Shown here piece after piece: positions 1-9,830 of a DNA stretch of 31,552 bases. Each line of letters begins with the position of its first letter. Within the stretch, counting starts at the first letter, position 1. The position numbers and the translations under genes are program-made. A model generated the notes under the pieces. That model did not search any database. It had not been told where the DNA came from and worked only from the letters and a program-made list of their open reading frames with translations. Origin of the DNA: Ectocarpus siliculosus (Eukaryota > Sar > Phaeophyceae > Ectocarpales > Ectocarpaceae); NCBI GenBank assembly GCA_000310025.1, contig FN649748.1, positions 3,533,373 through 3,564,924 of the forward strand. The letters run 5' to 3'.

Positions 1-18
1 CCCCCCCCCCCCCCCCCC
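1..18. repeat. Poly-C tract
   Basis: The window opens with a homopolymer of 18 C residues, which would lie in a THO2 intron or just inside it. There is no telomere-like periodicity. The length is prone to sequencing or assembly error. Confidence 0.7.
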
Positions 19-244
19 ACTGAAAATCACCCCAGCAGGATCATGATGTGGCTTGGATTCACGTCAAGCAAATACTACCTCTCTGTCTTTTCGAAAATAT
101 AAGGGTCATTCGGATTGTTGCTGTCTTTACATTAACAAAATACAAGAGCGAATACCACACAACGGTCCTTACACTGTATGTCCTACCGAGTGATATGCAA
201 TATCTGCAGCATTGGCACAGGATGAGCTACAAATAGAAGCTCAC

Positions 245-3200
245 TTCTCTTTGGCAGCCAGAGTGGCGATCCCAGGGGACACGTGGCGAAGAAGCTCGTC
301 CATGCTGAGTGTTCCCGTCGTAAGCAGCACCGCGATTAACACGTAAAGGGAGCGAGGAGTCACCTACATACCCCCCCCCCCAACACACACAAAAAAAAGA
401 CGAAGGGAAAGAAAGGGCGTGCGGCAGGAGAATTCGCGGAAAGCACCAAAATCGATCAGATCAAAATTAGCGTTCAGCAAACCAGCGATGGTCAATGCTA
501 AGAGAGAAAGAGCCCAGGAGCGGCCTATCCCAGCAGCAAAGCAGCAACAAGCGCCCCTACATGACAGCAAACCTAACCCTTACCCAACGCGCTAGGGAAA
601 GCCACCACGCTGCTCACTCGCAACGTTTCGCCGTCACAGAAAAGGAATAGTTAGGTGTATCCGGTTCTCTACAGCAGTACGTGCCCCGGTATAGTACTGA
701 TCAAGTCTCTGGGCAGCTCCTTTGCTAATACCTAACATTCCTGTTGTGCATAGTTCCGGTTCTTAGGGTTCCCGGTATAGTACCGGTCAAGCCATTGGGC
801 ACATACGGGCGCTATATCGGGACACCTACCGCATCTGTCTGTCACACACATACCTTGTCGATCTGAACCTTGTACCTCGCAGCGTCAATCTCCTGTGAAG
901 CAAGGTACACAGAGCAGTGTTGAGTCATGCGCATTATACGTGTACGTGAATAGCACCCAGCAAAAATGACGCAAGCAATGACAAAGCAGTTGAAGAGGGA
1001 AGTTGAGAAATAGTGACGCATCATTGGTGTGCAGTGCCTTCGCGAGCAAGAGCGTTGAGAGACATAGTATCACGAACAAAAGTAACAGAATGTGACTGCA
1101 ACGAAAATATTTCTATCGCCCCGGAGTCTTGGGAAGAAGAGACAGCAACAATACAACACACCAACCAAAGGCTTCGACGTTGGCAATAACGCCACACACC
1201 TTGTGACAGAGAGACAGTTAGAGAGACAGACAAGACAGCGAAGCAGACAGCGAGACAGACCTCAGAGACAGATAGACAGACTAGACAGAGACACACATAC
1301 AGACACATAGACAGCGGGAGAGCAAGAGACCAAACGCACCGGGGGGACGGGGCCCCGTAGACTCTGCCTCACCCAAACGTCCGGAGGCCCCGTGTATCAT
1401 ACGTATCTAGGTCCGAGTACGCCAATCACCTTGTTCTTGAATGCGCTCCGCATGGCGGCCCTGTGGTACTTCGCCACAGATGGGTTCCGGTAGTGGGCCA
1501 GCTTGAAGCCGAGGACGGGGGGCACGCTGTCCTTGTTAAACCTCCCTACCAGCCGCAGCAGACCGCGGTTTGCCGGGTCCGACTCCAGTGCATCTAGTGT
1601 CAGATCAAGAGCCCTGATCGTGGTATGTATACACAAGGGAAAGAAGAGAATGTTTTACGTATCGGTATGTGCACGCGCATAGCCACGTTGCTGTTGCCTG
1701 CACATCATGAAAAACAGTTCCAATCCCTGCACTCCCCGTGTCCTCATTGTAACATCCATGGCGGTCCAACCAAGCATGGGAATTTCTAGTTGGTGCTGGT
1801 GTGAGCATAGGCTAGCGCTCTGGCGTTTCACGCAGTTACAGTGGATGGGTCTGACTAGTATAAATCTAGTATTAATCAGAGTCCAGCCATTGGGATGTAT
1901 GTGTGCGTGTTTGTTCAATGACAAAAACATCGACCACTCTAGCCGGCTGACCAATGACAGTACGTCAGTCTCCGTGCGGTTGAAAACACAAAATACTTGC
2001 GCGTGTCTGTATGTTTCCTGATGTTATTGCTGGCGCCACGGCAGCCGTGCTTCCCCTTCAAACTTATGAACGTCCTTTACAAACCGGCACTATCATATGT
2101 TATTGGCCGCACCAGCCGCGGCCATTGCTAGGCTTACATCGTCGTGAGAACAAGAAAAACTCAATGCTACCTTATCCCGTACTCTGACCCGTGGATAAGG
2201 CATGAATTCATTGCGTTTTCGAAACAAAAAAAAGAAGAAGAGAGACAGAAACAAAGGGTCCGGAGGGCAAACACATCCTGTAGGTACTCTGCCAGGGCCG
2301 TAGCCATGCCCACCTGTTTGGATCCAGGTCGAAATATCCGATAAGTCGTCGCATGTTCTCCTCTGACTCCGCGCCGGCGTTGCCCCTCCCGTTGCCACTG
2401 TCTCGAACCCCCGCCAGGAGGACCAGCAGCTTGGCGAACCCCTCCGTCTCCTCTCGCTGCAGGTTGAAGCGGTGTTGCTTGTACACCATTTCCGTCCCTT
2501 TCTGCTCCCCGCGCGATCGATGCGGCAGTCAGGGCAAGAGGTGGGGTTGACACATCATTGACAAAATCGGGCTGAAGAAACCAACCACCCGCCCTCCGAG
2601 TGCCGTGTCTCGGCTCCTCTCACTCAACGGCTATGCCGCAGTCAGGACCGGGGGTAAGGGTAAGGTTGGAGTATCAGGCTGCGTATTAAATCCCGCCCAT
2701 ATATCACACCCTCTTCGCGCCCTTCTCATTTCAAGTATTGTACGATGCAGCACTCAGGGGCCAGGGATACGAATACAACAGACAGCCGGTTCTAAGGCTA
2801 CTTATCCCTACCCATACTCAATCCGAATGGCCATGGCAACAAGCACACTCTACCACCGCACACGCATACACCGCCGTTGAAGAGAGAGGAGGAAGGGGAG
2901 TTGAGGCGTTGAGAGCCACGACCGACTGGACTGACCTTGAGCATAGCCCGCGCCAGGGGAGTGTTTTGCTTGCCGCCCTTTGCCGTCATCGGTGCTACCA
3001 TCTTGGAGCCTACCAACACTTCGTCCTGGCGAAACCGCATGCAGCAAACAAACAAACAAAAAACAGCAGGAAATACACGAGCGATGGTACACAAGTGCGG
3101 CAGAAAAACAGCGTTGGAGACACGGCAATGGGCCGCCAAGCCGCACGAGACACCGCCATGAAGCAAAAAAAAAAAGCAAACAGGTTTGAACATCCGAGTA

Positions 3201-6200
3201 AACTCTACAGGGGTTCACACGAAGAACAGCGTTGAACACCCATCGACCAGAAATATCTTCAAGCACTCACTCCGGCCCGACGGCCCTGCTGTAACTGTCA
3301 CCGAAGGTGCCCTGATGGATACTATTGTAGGGAGAGGAAGCAGCAAACAAGAGAGGGGTTGCAGGGTTCCATGCCAATGCCGTGGCTTCGCCTTCGCGTT
3401 TCAACTCGGCCGACAAAAAGAGAACCGTAGATTTCGTAGATTTCGACAGCAACGTCTTCAGGTCCATGCCGAACCAACTCCGATACTCCCTTCCGCATAC
3501 ATTGGATACACTTGTAACGGAGAGGGCACATACTCTCGTGGCGAAATACAGACACAAAAACAAAACTGGGTAAACATTCAGCAGCCTTAAACACTAGTGC
3601 CGGTTGTAAGTATAGTGGCGGTGAATTTTCTGGGCACATACAGGCACTAAACAGGAACTCTGCCGCAGAAAAATCAACATGTTTACCTCGAGACACATGT
3701 AGCACGTCTCGCACTGCCATCCGCCGCCGCCGGGGGGGGCACGGCCGGACTTAACTCACCGACAGCAACACCAGCAAGAGTCTCTGAGGCACCAGCTCGT
3801 CGACGTGCAGACGCTGCACGAACGAGCACAGCCTGCCCCACTGTTCTTCCTGCACAGGAGTCAGCTTCTCGAGGGCAAGAACCTCCACAGTTCCTCGGAC
3901 CTGAGCACCAAGTAGCAAGTAACGTACAAGAGAGGGACCAACCTTGACGCAACGCGCAACAAAGGGAGAAGCATTGACGACAGTCGAACACAGCGATTGC
4001 CACCGACATCACCACTCCGCAAGCCCCCAACGTACGGAATGATGTCAGAGAGCAGCACGACTGCGTAAAATAGGCGTTCGAGATAAAAAAAAAAGGTGTT
4101 GTGAGGCGTGAGCCCCCGTGCACTGTTCGAAAGTAATGACAGCCATGGCCAAGACAGAAAGCTGCCGGGGCAGAGAGCCGCACAGGGAGTTTGGAGCTCG
4201 CGCCGCAGGACACCCCCGTCAGGGACGCTAGAAAACCGGTCCAATCTTCGCTGTTGCTTTCTTGCCACCCGACGAGAGGCAAAAAACGGATTCGGAAAAA
4301 GAGGCCAACAACACCAGAACAGCTATTATACGACACGGCAACAACAAGTAAAGACACCTAACACGGCAGCAGTCACATGCAGAATCGTTTTTTTTTTGCA
4401 GGCTTAAGCCCGGCGTGTTTTTGGCATTTAGTGACCAGGCGGCCAGCACCGCCGTCGATGCTGCTCACGTAAGCAGCACACAAACACAAGAAGCAAGAGA
4501 GAGAGAGACCCAAGAGCAACCCAAAGCCTACATAAACTGTTTCGTCATATGCTGCTGTGCCCGTCTGCAGAGTTTACTAAGACGCTGAGCGGGGTGGCTC
4601 ACCATAACATCGACACCCCAAACGGTATCACAGAGGGCCTCCTGAAGCGGCAAGGGTTCCGCCGCATCCTCGGTTCCCGCCTTATCCCCGCCCTCCTTCT
4701 CTTCACCAACTCCTTCCTTTGCATCCCCTTCCTCCCCCTCTCCGTCCCCGCTCTCCTCCTCCTTAGCCCGAAGGCGACTGGCGAAAGGCTTGTCAGAGGC
4801 AAGGTAGCTGATGGCCAGGTCGACGCTCAGCTCGCCACCGACAACACGCCAAACCAGCTCGGACAGAATTTCCGACAGCCTCGGAATCGCGATGCTGACA
4901 AAAGGACAGCGAGGATGTCGCAGGCATGCGTGGTCAGAGGGATAGGAACGGAATCGCCTGCGCGATAAATTAACTTCATGAGAAAATAGAAGGGGGAGGG
5001 GATGTGCAGTCCTAACTTCGCCGATTGCATGCTATATCGAACATGGTCTTACTTGATGGGAAACACTGCGAGGGCTACTGGAGGGATAGGGCAAGGATGA
5101 TCGGAGTGCTTCGAGAGGGCGAACCGTGTGAGGTGTGTACCCTGCTGGCCAACGGGAGACGCGGGGCTTCAACGCTGCGGGTCTTACGGCTGGTGGCATC
5201 GATGCGATTAGTATTCCTTGACCTCAAGCCGACCAGCAGGGGAAGCAGGCCAACACACCGCGGCGCGAGTGTTGAACAGGGCGTGTGTCGAAAACCATGC
5301 GGCGTGGGAGGGCATGTTTACTTTACTTTTTGCTGAGTAAGGGAGATCAACGTTGACTTCTGGGGTGCGGGCAGCAGCCCTTGGTTGGAGGTGGAGGGGG
5401 ACAGGATTATGCAGTAGAGTTGAGGGCGGTGTCATGCATACAACCGACCGTGATCAACAGCTCAATTTGGAAGGGATCGTTTTCTCATCTGTTGCTACCG
5501 ATAACAAGCGTCACGAGGCACCAAAGGTGATAACACCTGTGGAGAGGCACGGAAAGAGAGATTGGGGACCTCGCCTATACGTGTATGTTATGGAGGTTGT
5601 AGAGCTGCATTCACGGACATTGTACATCTATTGAATACGCAGTATGTGCCAAATAGGGCACACGAGGCGATGCATATGCACGTCTACAACCCTGCGAAGA
5701 TGGGCATATATGTATAGATTCGCTGTGTACTAACTGGTATTTACGAGACGTAGGTTAGAAATGGAGATGTTGCAATCGTGTTTGCATCCCAAATATAATC
5801 AAGCCGAGATCACAAGATCCCGTACTACACAACGGGGAAGCTTGTGCACAGCGGCACCACCTCTGGACAACAGCAGTCAGGTGACAGACAGGTACATTGC
5901 TGCTGCACGCAGCTCCCTCTGGTACAAGTTAACCTTACGTCTGGGGAAATGGCGCCGAAAACGGCCGCAGGGGATGACGTCAAGGGCGATGCAATACTTG
6001 TACGAGCAGCGGCGAGAATTGCAGGTTTCCAACAATCTCTGAAAAAGACAGCACCATCATGTTTGCATGCTAGCTATTGCATGCACACCACGACTTACTC
6101 CCTGTAGTTGATCTCGAGGCTGTCGCCGCCCTCCCCCCCGTCCTGCTCCTCAGCGAACAAGCGTTCCGCCTGTCGAAACGCCCCCGTAATGCTCTCGCTC

Positions 6201-6295
6201 GGTAGCTTCGGGTCTCCCGACGACACCCATGCCTCCACCTCTTCTTCGGTCAGCACGGAGTAGATCCCGCCTAGCTTGGCCACTTCCTCCGCCAT
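245..6295 (-). CDS. THO2: THO complex subunit 2 (THO2/THOC2), N-terminal part, multi-exon, continues beyond left edge
   Basis: THO2 is the large scaffold subunit of the nuclear THO/TREX complex, which couples transcription to mRNA export. Exons inferred on the minus strand are 6295-6099, 4894-4603, 3900-3760, 3321-3271, 3009-2936, 2501-2314, 1613-1430, 892-854 and 363-245. Junction phases agree everywhere except between 3760 and 3321, where one small exon or an alternative boundary is missing. The start ATG at 6295 lies in a good context (GCCATGGCG). Family hallmarks are YKQHRFNLQREETEGFAKLL, then LIGYFDLDPNR across a splice site, then VPPVLGFKLAHY, then TPRSLYVLIAVLL and LSMDELLRHVSPG. Human and plant THO2 carry the same blocks in the same order (FNLLREE, LIGCFNLDPNR, LGFKFKFY, SLYRVAAVLL). 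Exon 2 carries an acidic Glu/Gly-rich insertion that I do not recall in those homologues. The last exon seen ends at a GTGAGC donor at 244, so the rest lies left of the window. Confidence 0.88.
684..820. repeat. Decayed dispersed repeat, two related copies inside a THO2 intron
   Basis: Two related segments lie about 90 bp apart. One reads CCCCGGTATAGTACTGATCA followed by a CTGGGCAG block. The other reads CCCGGTATAGTACCGGTCAA followed by a TTGGGCACATACGGGC block. Both contain a near-palindromic CCGGTATAGTACCGG core. A third diverged relative lies near 3596-3660 in another intron of the same gene, ending in TCTGGGCACATACAGGCACT. This looks like an old interspersed repeat family; no terminal repeats or coding capacity are visible. 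Confidence 0.45.
1203..1312. repeat. Imperfect (GACA)n microsatellite
   Basis: About 110 bp are dominated by GACA/GAGACAGA words on the plus strand, decaying into ACACATACAGACACA at the right. It lies in the THO2 intron between the 1430-1613 and 854-892 exons. Open frames across it on both strands are low-complexity artefacts. Confidence 0.85.
3596..3660. repeat. Third copy of the dispersed repeat seen at 684-820
   Basis: The segment from about GTGCCGGTTGTAAGTATAG to GGGCACATACAGGCACTAAA shares the order of words (CCGGT, TATAGT, GGT, TGGGCACATAC.GGC) with the copies at 684-820, with extra inserted bases. It lies in the unresolved stretch between THO2 exons 3900-3760 and 3321-3271. Confidence 0.35.
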
Positions 6296-7609
6296 GGCTG
6301 GTGCCGCCTCTCGTGCAGATCAGGCAATGCGGGCAACGAAGCTAGGTACTGCTGTAGCTGCCTGTGTATTTTGGGTAAGCGAGACGAGACATACGTGTAG
6401 ATAGATGGAGCGAGACGAGACAGCAGCTATCTCGGTCGATTCCAGTCGCTCGAAGTATCCAGGCGTAAGGCCACGGACAGTACGCAGTTGCGCAATGCCG
6501 TATCATGTTTAGCCTACCGTAGGCCCCGCATTGCTCAGAGCGTGATCAGCACCACGCGCCTGTTGTGTCTAAACTGCCGCTGATGTGTTGTGTGTTGTGT
6601 GTGGTACACACGGTCAGGGAGGATCGCCCACGTTTTTTCTCCTTTCTGGTACAGCACCAGGGATATCCTGCTTCCTCTCTCTTCTTTTCTTGTAATGGCT
6701 CACCGCTGATGGCCTTCTCAGGCAGGCCGGCCGTTGCTCTCCCTCAGCGAAAGCTGTGGATGCAGCCAGCACTGCAGGCAGCAGATTGACAACAACCGCG
6801 GGGGGGACGCAAACGACAATATGACTTGGGTTTTGGGGTGTGCTGAAACAAACAAGCCTACGAATTTAGGGGTCCTGGGGGGGGGAGGTGGTGCCGTTTC
6901 ATGATTTTTATATTTTTTTCGACACAATCGACGAAACGGGCCGAAACCTTCCCACAAAAAAAAGGACGAGGGCACTACTGTACACAGCAGGTGGTGAAAT
7001 GTAATGTTTGCCCACTCATCAGCCGCACGCGTCAACAACCACGGTTCCCGCCTACCTTTCTTTGCTGTTTGATCGGGGGTATGCTATGTAGCCGTCGTAG
7101 ACAGTGGTTCCACAATGTATATTTTGGTTGTACTCTGCATCCACCACCCAAAGGGTGCGATTACTCTGGTTTCGAATGGTATGATATAAAAATTGTTTCA
7201 CTGCTGTCATCGTGCAAACACCTACCTAAGCGTGATGCGTACAGAGGGAATAAGAAGCCGTGCACTACAGAGAAATTCGAATCACGGCGTTCTCCACATG
7301 TGAATGGGAGAGACAACAACAGCGCTGTAGTACAGTAGAGTATATGGGGGGTTATTGAAAACACATCGAGTGGTCGTCGTCAACAACGTCGTATGGGACG
7401 ACAAAAATCGAGAAGCGATTGCCTACACATATGCATACAGCAGTACAGCAGTACCTTCGTTCGCTTCACAGTAAACAAATATACACGTGCGTTGCTTATG
7501 GTTCCTCGTTGTACCGTACAATGTAACGTCATGCTACAAGGCACCCCGTTTTACGGTACATTGAAATCAAGTTAAAAATAATTTGGGGGCAAAAAAAGTA
7601 TTCGCAGAC
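6296..7609. other. THO2 upstream region, no gene recognised
   Basis: These 1.3 kb lie upstream of the THO2 start codon. A 13-bp direct repeat, GCGAGACGAGACA, occurs at 6379-6391 and 6410-6422, within 130 bp of the ATG, and could be a promoter element; this is inference. A TGTGTTGTG-rich stretch lies at 6582-6605 and G and A homopolymers near 6868-6970. Near 7508-7565 two stretches (GTACCGTACAATG and TTTACGGTACATTG) form an imperfect inverted repeat. Open frames here lack protein-like composition or matching splice signals. Confidence 0.5.
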
Positions 7610-7881
7610 CGCCGTGTGGACATTGCAGTGAACCGGCCCGTGGATGATGCCGCCAATCGTTGGAAAATGCCTTTTTGTTGAGAATGCCCTCAGCATCAAC
7701 TGAGAAGTGCACCACGCACGCACGTCTTCCCACAGGAAAAACATCTCGATCAGGCCATCGTGGTACATGATCTCCATCGTCGTACAAATGGGCGTCTCGA
7801 AGAGCTTCGTTGTTTCCAAGCCACCTTCCTTGGTTTGTTTGCAGATGTAAGCCATTTCAGGCATGCCACAACGACCTCTCT
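7610..7881 (-). CDS. Unidentified exon-like segment with weak similarity to the pre-channel motif of IP3 receptor/ryanodine receptor proteins
   Basis: The segment opens at an acceptor ending TTTCAG (7882-7887) and stays open for about 90 codons. It contains GMPEMAYICKQTKEGGLE, then ICTTMEIMYHDGLIEMFFLW. The second stretch resembles the HT.xIEI....R.mE.I.F pattern found just before the transmembrane region of IP3 receptors and ryanodine receptors. The similarity is short and judged from memory. The 3' boundary is uncertain: GTGCGT after a GAC codon is one possible donor, and a much longer open frame another. No six-helix channel or pore motif is visible between here and THO2, so the segment is either an isolated exon or part of a truncated gene. 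It shares strand and order with the exons at 8973-9761. Confidence 0.3.
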
Positions 7882-8972
7882 CTGAAACCGGCAAACGTGT
7901 GATATAGGGGCTTTAATGCACACGTTGCCCTTGATGCTACAAAACATACCAGCTCACGAATTGGTACGCAAAGTAGCCTTGAGAAAGGCCAGGTAGCCTC
8001 GAGAATGTTCGGGAAACTAATAGTCTAGTCACCTTTGCTTACTCGTCTCATAGCCCCGTCATTGCCATACATACATGTAGCCTACCTCCTGGACACATAA
8101 TATAAGTCTAGTCTACCTATCGCCTTCCGTTGTACGTGCGGTACTGACGACAATAAACCACACATGAACTGCCCCGCACCAAGGGTTAACACCTACGATA
8201 GAGTTGGCAAATGTGATGCCGCCTGCTCTTGTCGCAGTGTTTTCATGGTCTCAGAGCCAAGACAACTTCCCCAGACTTACATTGAATCCTCAAATACATG
8301 TAAACAGGTGCTCTGCCATCGCACGAGTCCTGAGGGGTTAGACTACATGTAAATCTATCGAACTTTCCCTCACAAGTCCCCCAAGCGTATGGTAAACGCC
8401 CCCGCACACCACTTGCTCGGCAGAGGATCCTCACGTACGCACATTGATTGTCATTGTAATCAAAAAGTTCTCCCGAACGTCCCCAAACGTGCACTGAAAC
8501 GAACCAACACTTGCTTATGTTGCATCGTCCGCCAAACCAACAGCAGTACCCTACGAACAAAAGCAATATCACAAGTTCCCCCGCACGCAAATATATTTTT
8601 CCACCACTTGCTTATTTTATCCTGCCCCAAAAAGTGACTCCTACAGCAGTTGTGTCGTCTTGTATAATAAGTACTCTGACTACGTAGGCTTAAACCTTCA
8701 ATCTAACAAAGAAACAATGTTAAGATAGGTTGGTCGAACGTACAGTAGGCGGGTACTACTGTACATCGCTTTGACGTATATACTCCCACTACATACCTCC
8801 ACCCACACCAACACGCAAACCCACCAAGACCGCCCTCTCTCTGGCTCGCTGCAGCCGTTCCGAATGCCACCATGGTCGTCGCACGAAGCAAGACCAAAGA
8901 GAGAAAAAAGAGAAGCGGCTAGAATTCCGAGGGGAAACAGCGCAATAGTGGCCGGAATGCATACGCGCCTAC
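7882..8972. other. Gap between two exon-like clusters, nothing recognised
   Basis: I find no convincing exon here. The stretch 8243-8590 holds four loosely related GGGGA(A/C)(C/G)TTGT blocks (minus-strand reading) spaced unevenly, which may be remnants of an old repeat. If the minus-strand pieces on either side belong to one gene, this would be its long intron, probably hiding further small exons. Confidence 0.3.
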
Positions 8973-9761
8973 GTTGAAGGCTATTTCGTTGATGATCACG
9001 TCGTTGATGATCGACGCCGCGTGCGCTCTTCAACTATAGCTGGTTTCCATCGTTGGTTCTGTGCCATCTCGAGGAGACGTGGTTCCATGTGCACCGGTCA
9101 CGAGATCTACAAGGGAACCAGGGGCATCGCCGTTGCCAAAGGTGCACTTTGCCTTCTCTGGATCCTCGAGTCACTTCGTGTTTATTGATGATGGTGGTGG
9201 TTGTAGACGGTCCGCCATCATGACGCAGGAGGCGGTAGTGCGGCCGGTCGCGTCCTGGACGTCCTGCGTGACGTTCAGGTTTCTCAATTGGCTCGGGCTC
9301 AATTTTTCCTGGAATTAATTGGGCACGCCCTCTGCTGATGTGATGCCCTCATCCTTCTCGGACTCGAAAATTGACCTGATTTGTTCCCTGCGTCAAAAGG
9401 TTGCGACACGTGGAGTACAGGAACGTAAGGAATGTGAGGACAAAGAACCCGGAGTGTACAGACAGGAAGGACCAAGAGTCCCACAATATCTCGACCATAG
9501 CGCCGACGCGTTTGTACTCCCCTTTCTCGTGCTCCCGTACGTTATTGACATGTCTATCCTTGTCTCTAATTGCTCGCAGAAAATCTTGTTGTGTTTTCAA
9601 ACGTTCGTGACTCTGGCGTGAGAAAGACATTCTCAAACCAACACCAATCTTAATATCTCACTTCTTACTCTTCGGTAGGAGCCGCGGTGGAACCTGAAAG
9701 GGGATCCTCACTGTTGTTGAGGTGCTCTGCTCCCGATTGACGGGCGCCTTCGTCTGCCCCC
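8973..9761 (-). CDS. Unidentified minus-strand exon cluster with unusually short introns, possibly an IP3R/RyR-like remnant
   Basis: Phase-compatible exons read 9761-9669 (donor GTAAGA), 9610-9376 and 9308 onward, with introns of only 58 and 67 bp. Exon 1 encodes a polar stretch (ARQSGAEHLNNSEDPLSGST). Exon 2 encodes a charged helix (TQQDFLRAIRDKDRH) followed by a hydrophobic segment (GFFVLTFLTFLYSTCRNLL). Exon 3 encodes LRNLNVTQDVQDATGRTT. Further down the same frame are CTFGNGDAPGSLVDLVTG and AASIINDVIINEIAFN before a GTAGGC donor at 8972. The in-frame TGA codons near 9170 and 9040 need either two more ~50-bp introns (GTCTAC...CCAG, GTCTCC...AAG) or pseudogene decay. The order FLTFLY / IINDVIINEI / TTMEIM matches the RFLQLL / IITALILNDI / AQIEIV order of IP3 receptors, but identity is low. 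Function is not assigned. Confidence 0.33.
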
Positions 9762-9830
9762 CTGGCAGCCAGTAGATTATGTTGAGGTGCTCTTGTGGTC
9801 GAGTAGATTATGCTGTGCAGGGTCGAGAGC

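Noticed and set aside
1-18. Telomere or scaffold end
   Set aside because: It is a pure C homopolymer with no telomeric repeat, and THO2 coding sequence evidently continues past the edge.
1021-1310. Open frames on both strands over the GACA repeat
   Set aside because: Low-complexity artefacts of a microsatellite.
3683-4357. 224-codon minus-strand open frame
   Set aside because: It overlaps the THO2 exon 3900-3760 in a different frame; the THO2 frame has family similarity and splice signals, this one does not.
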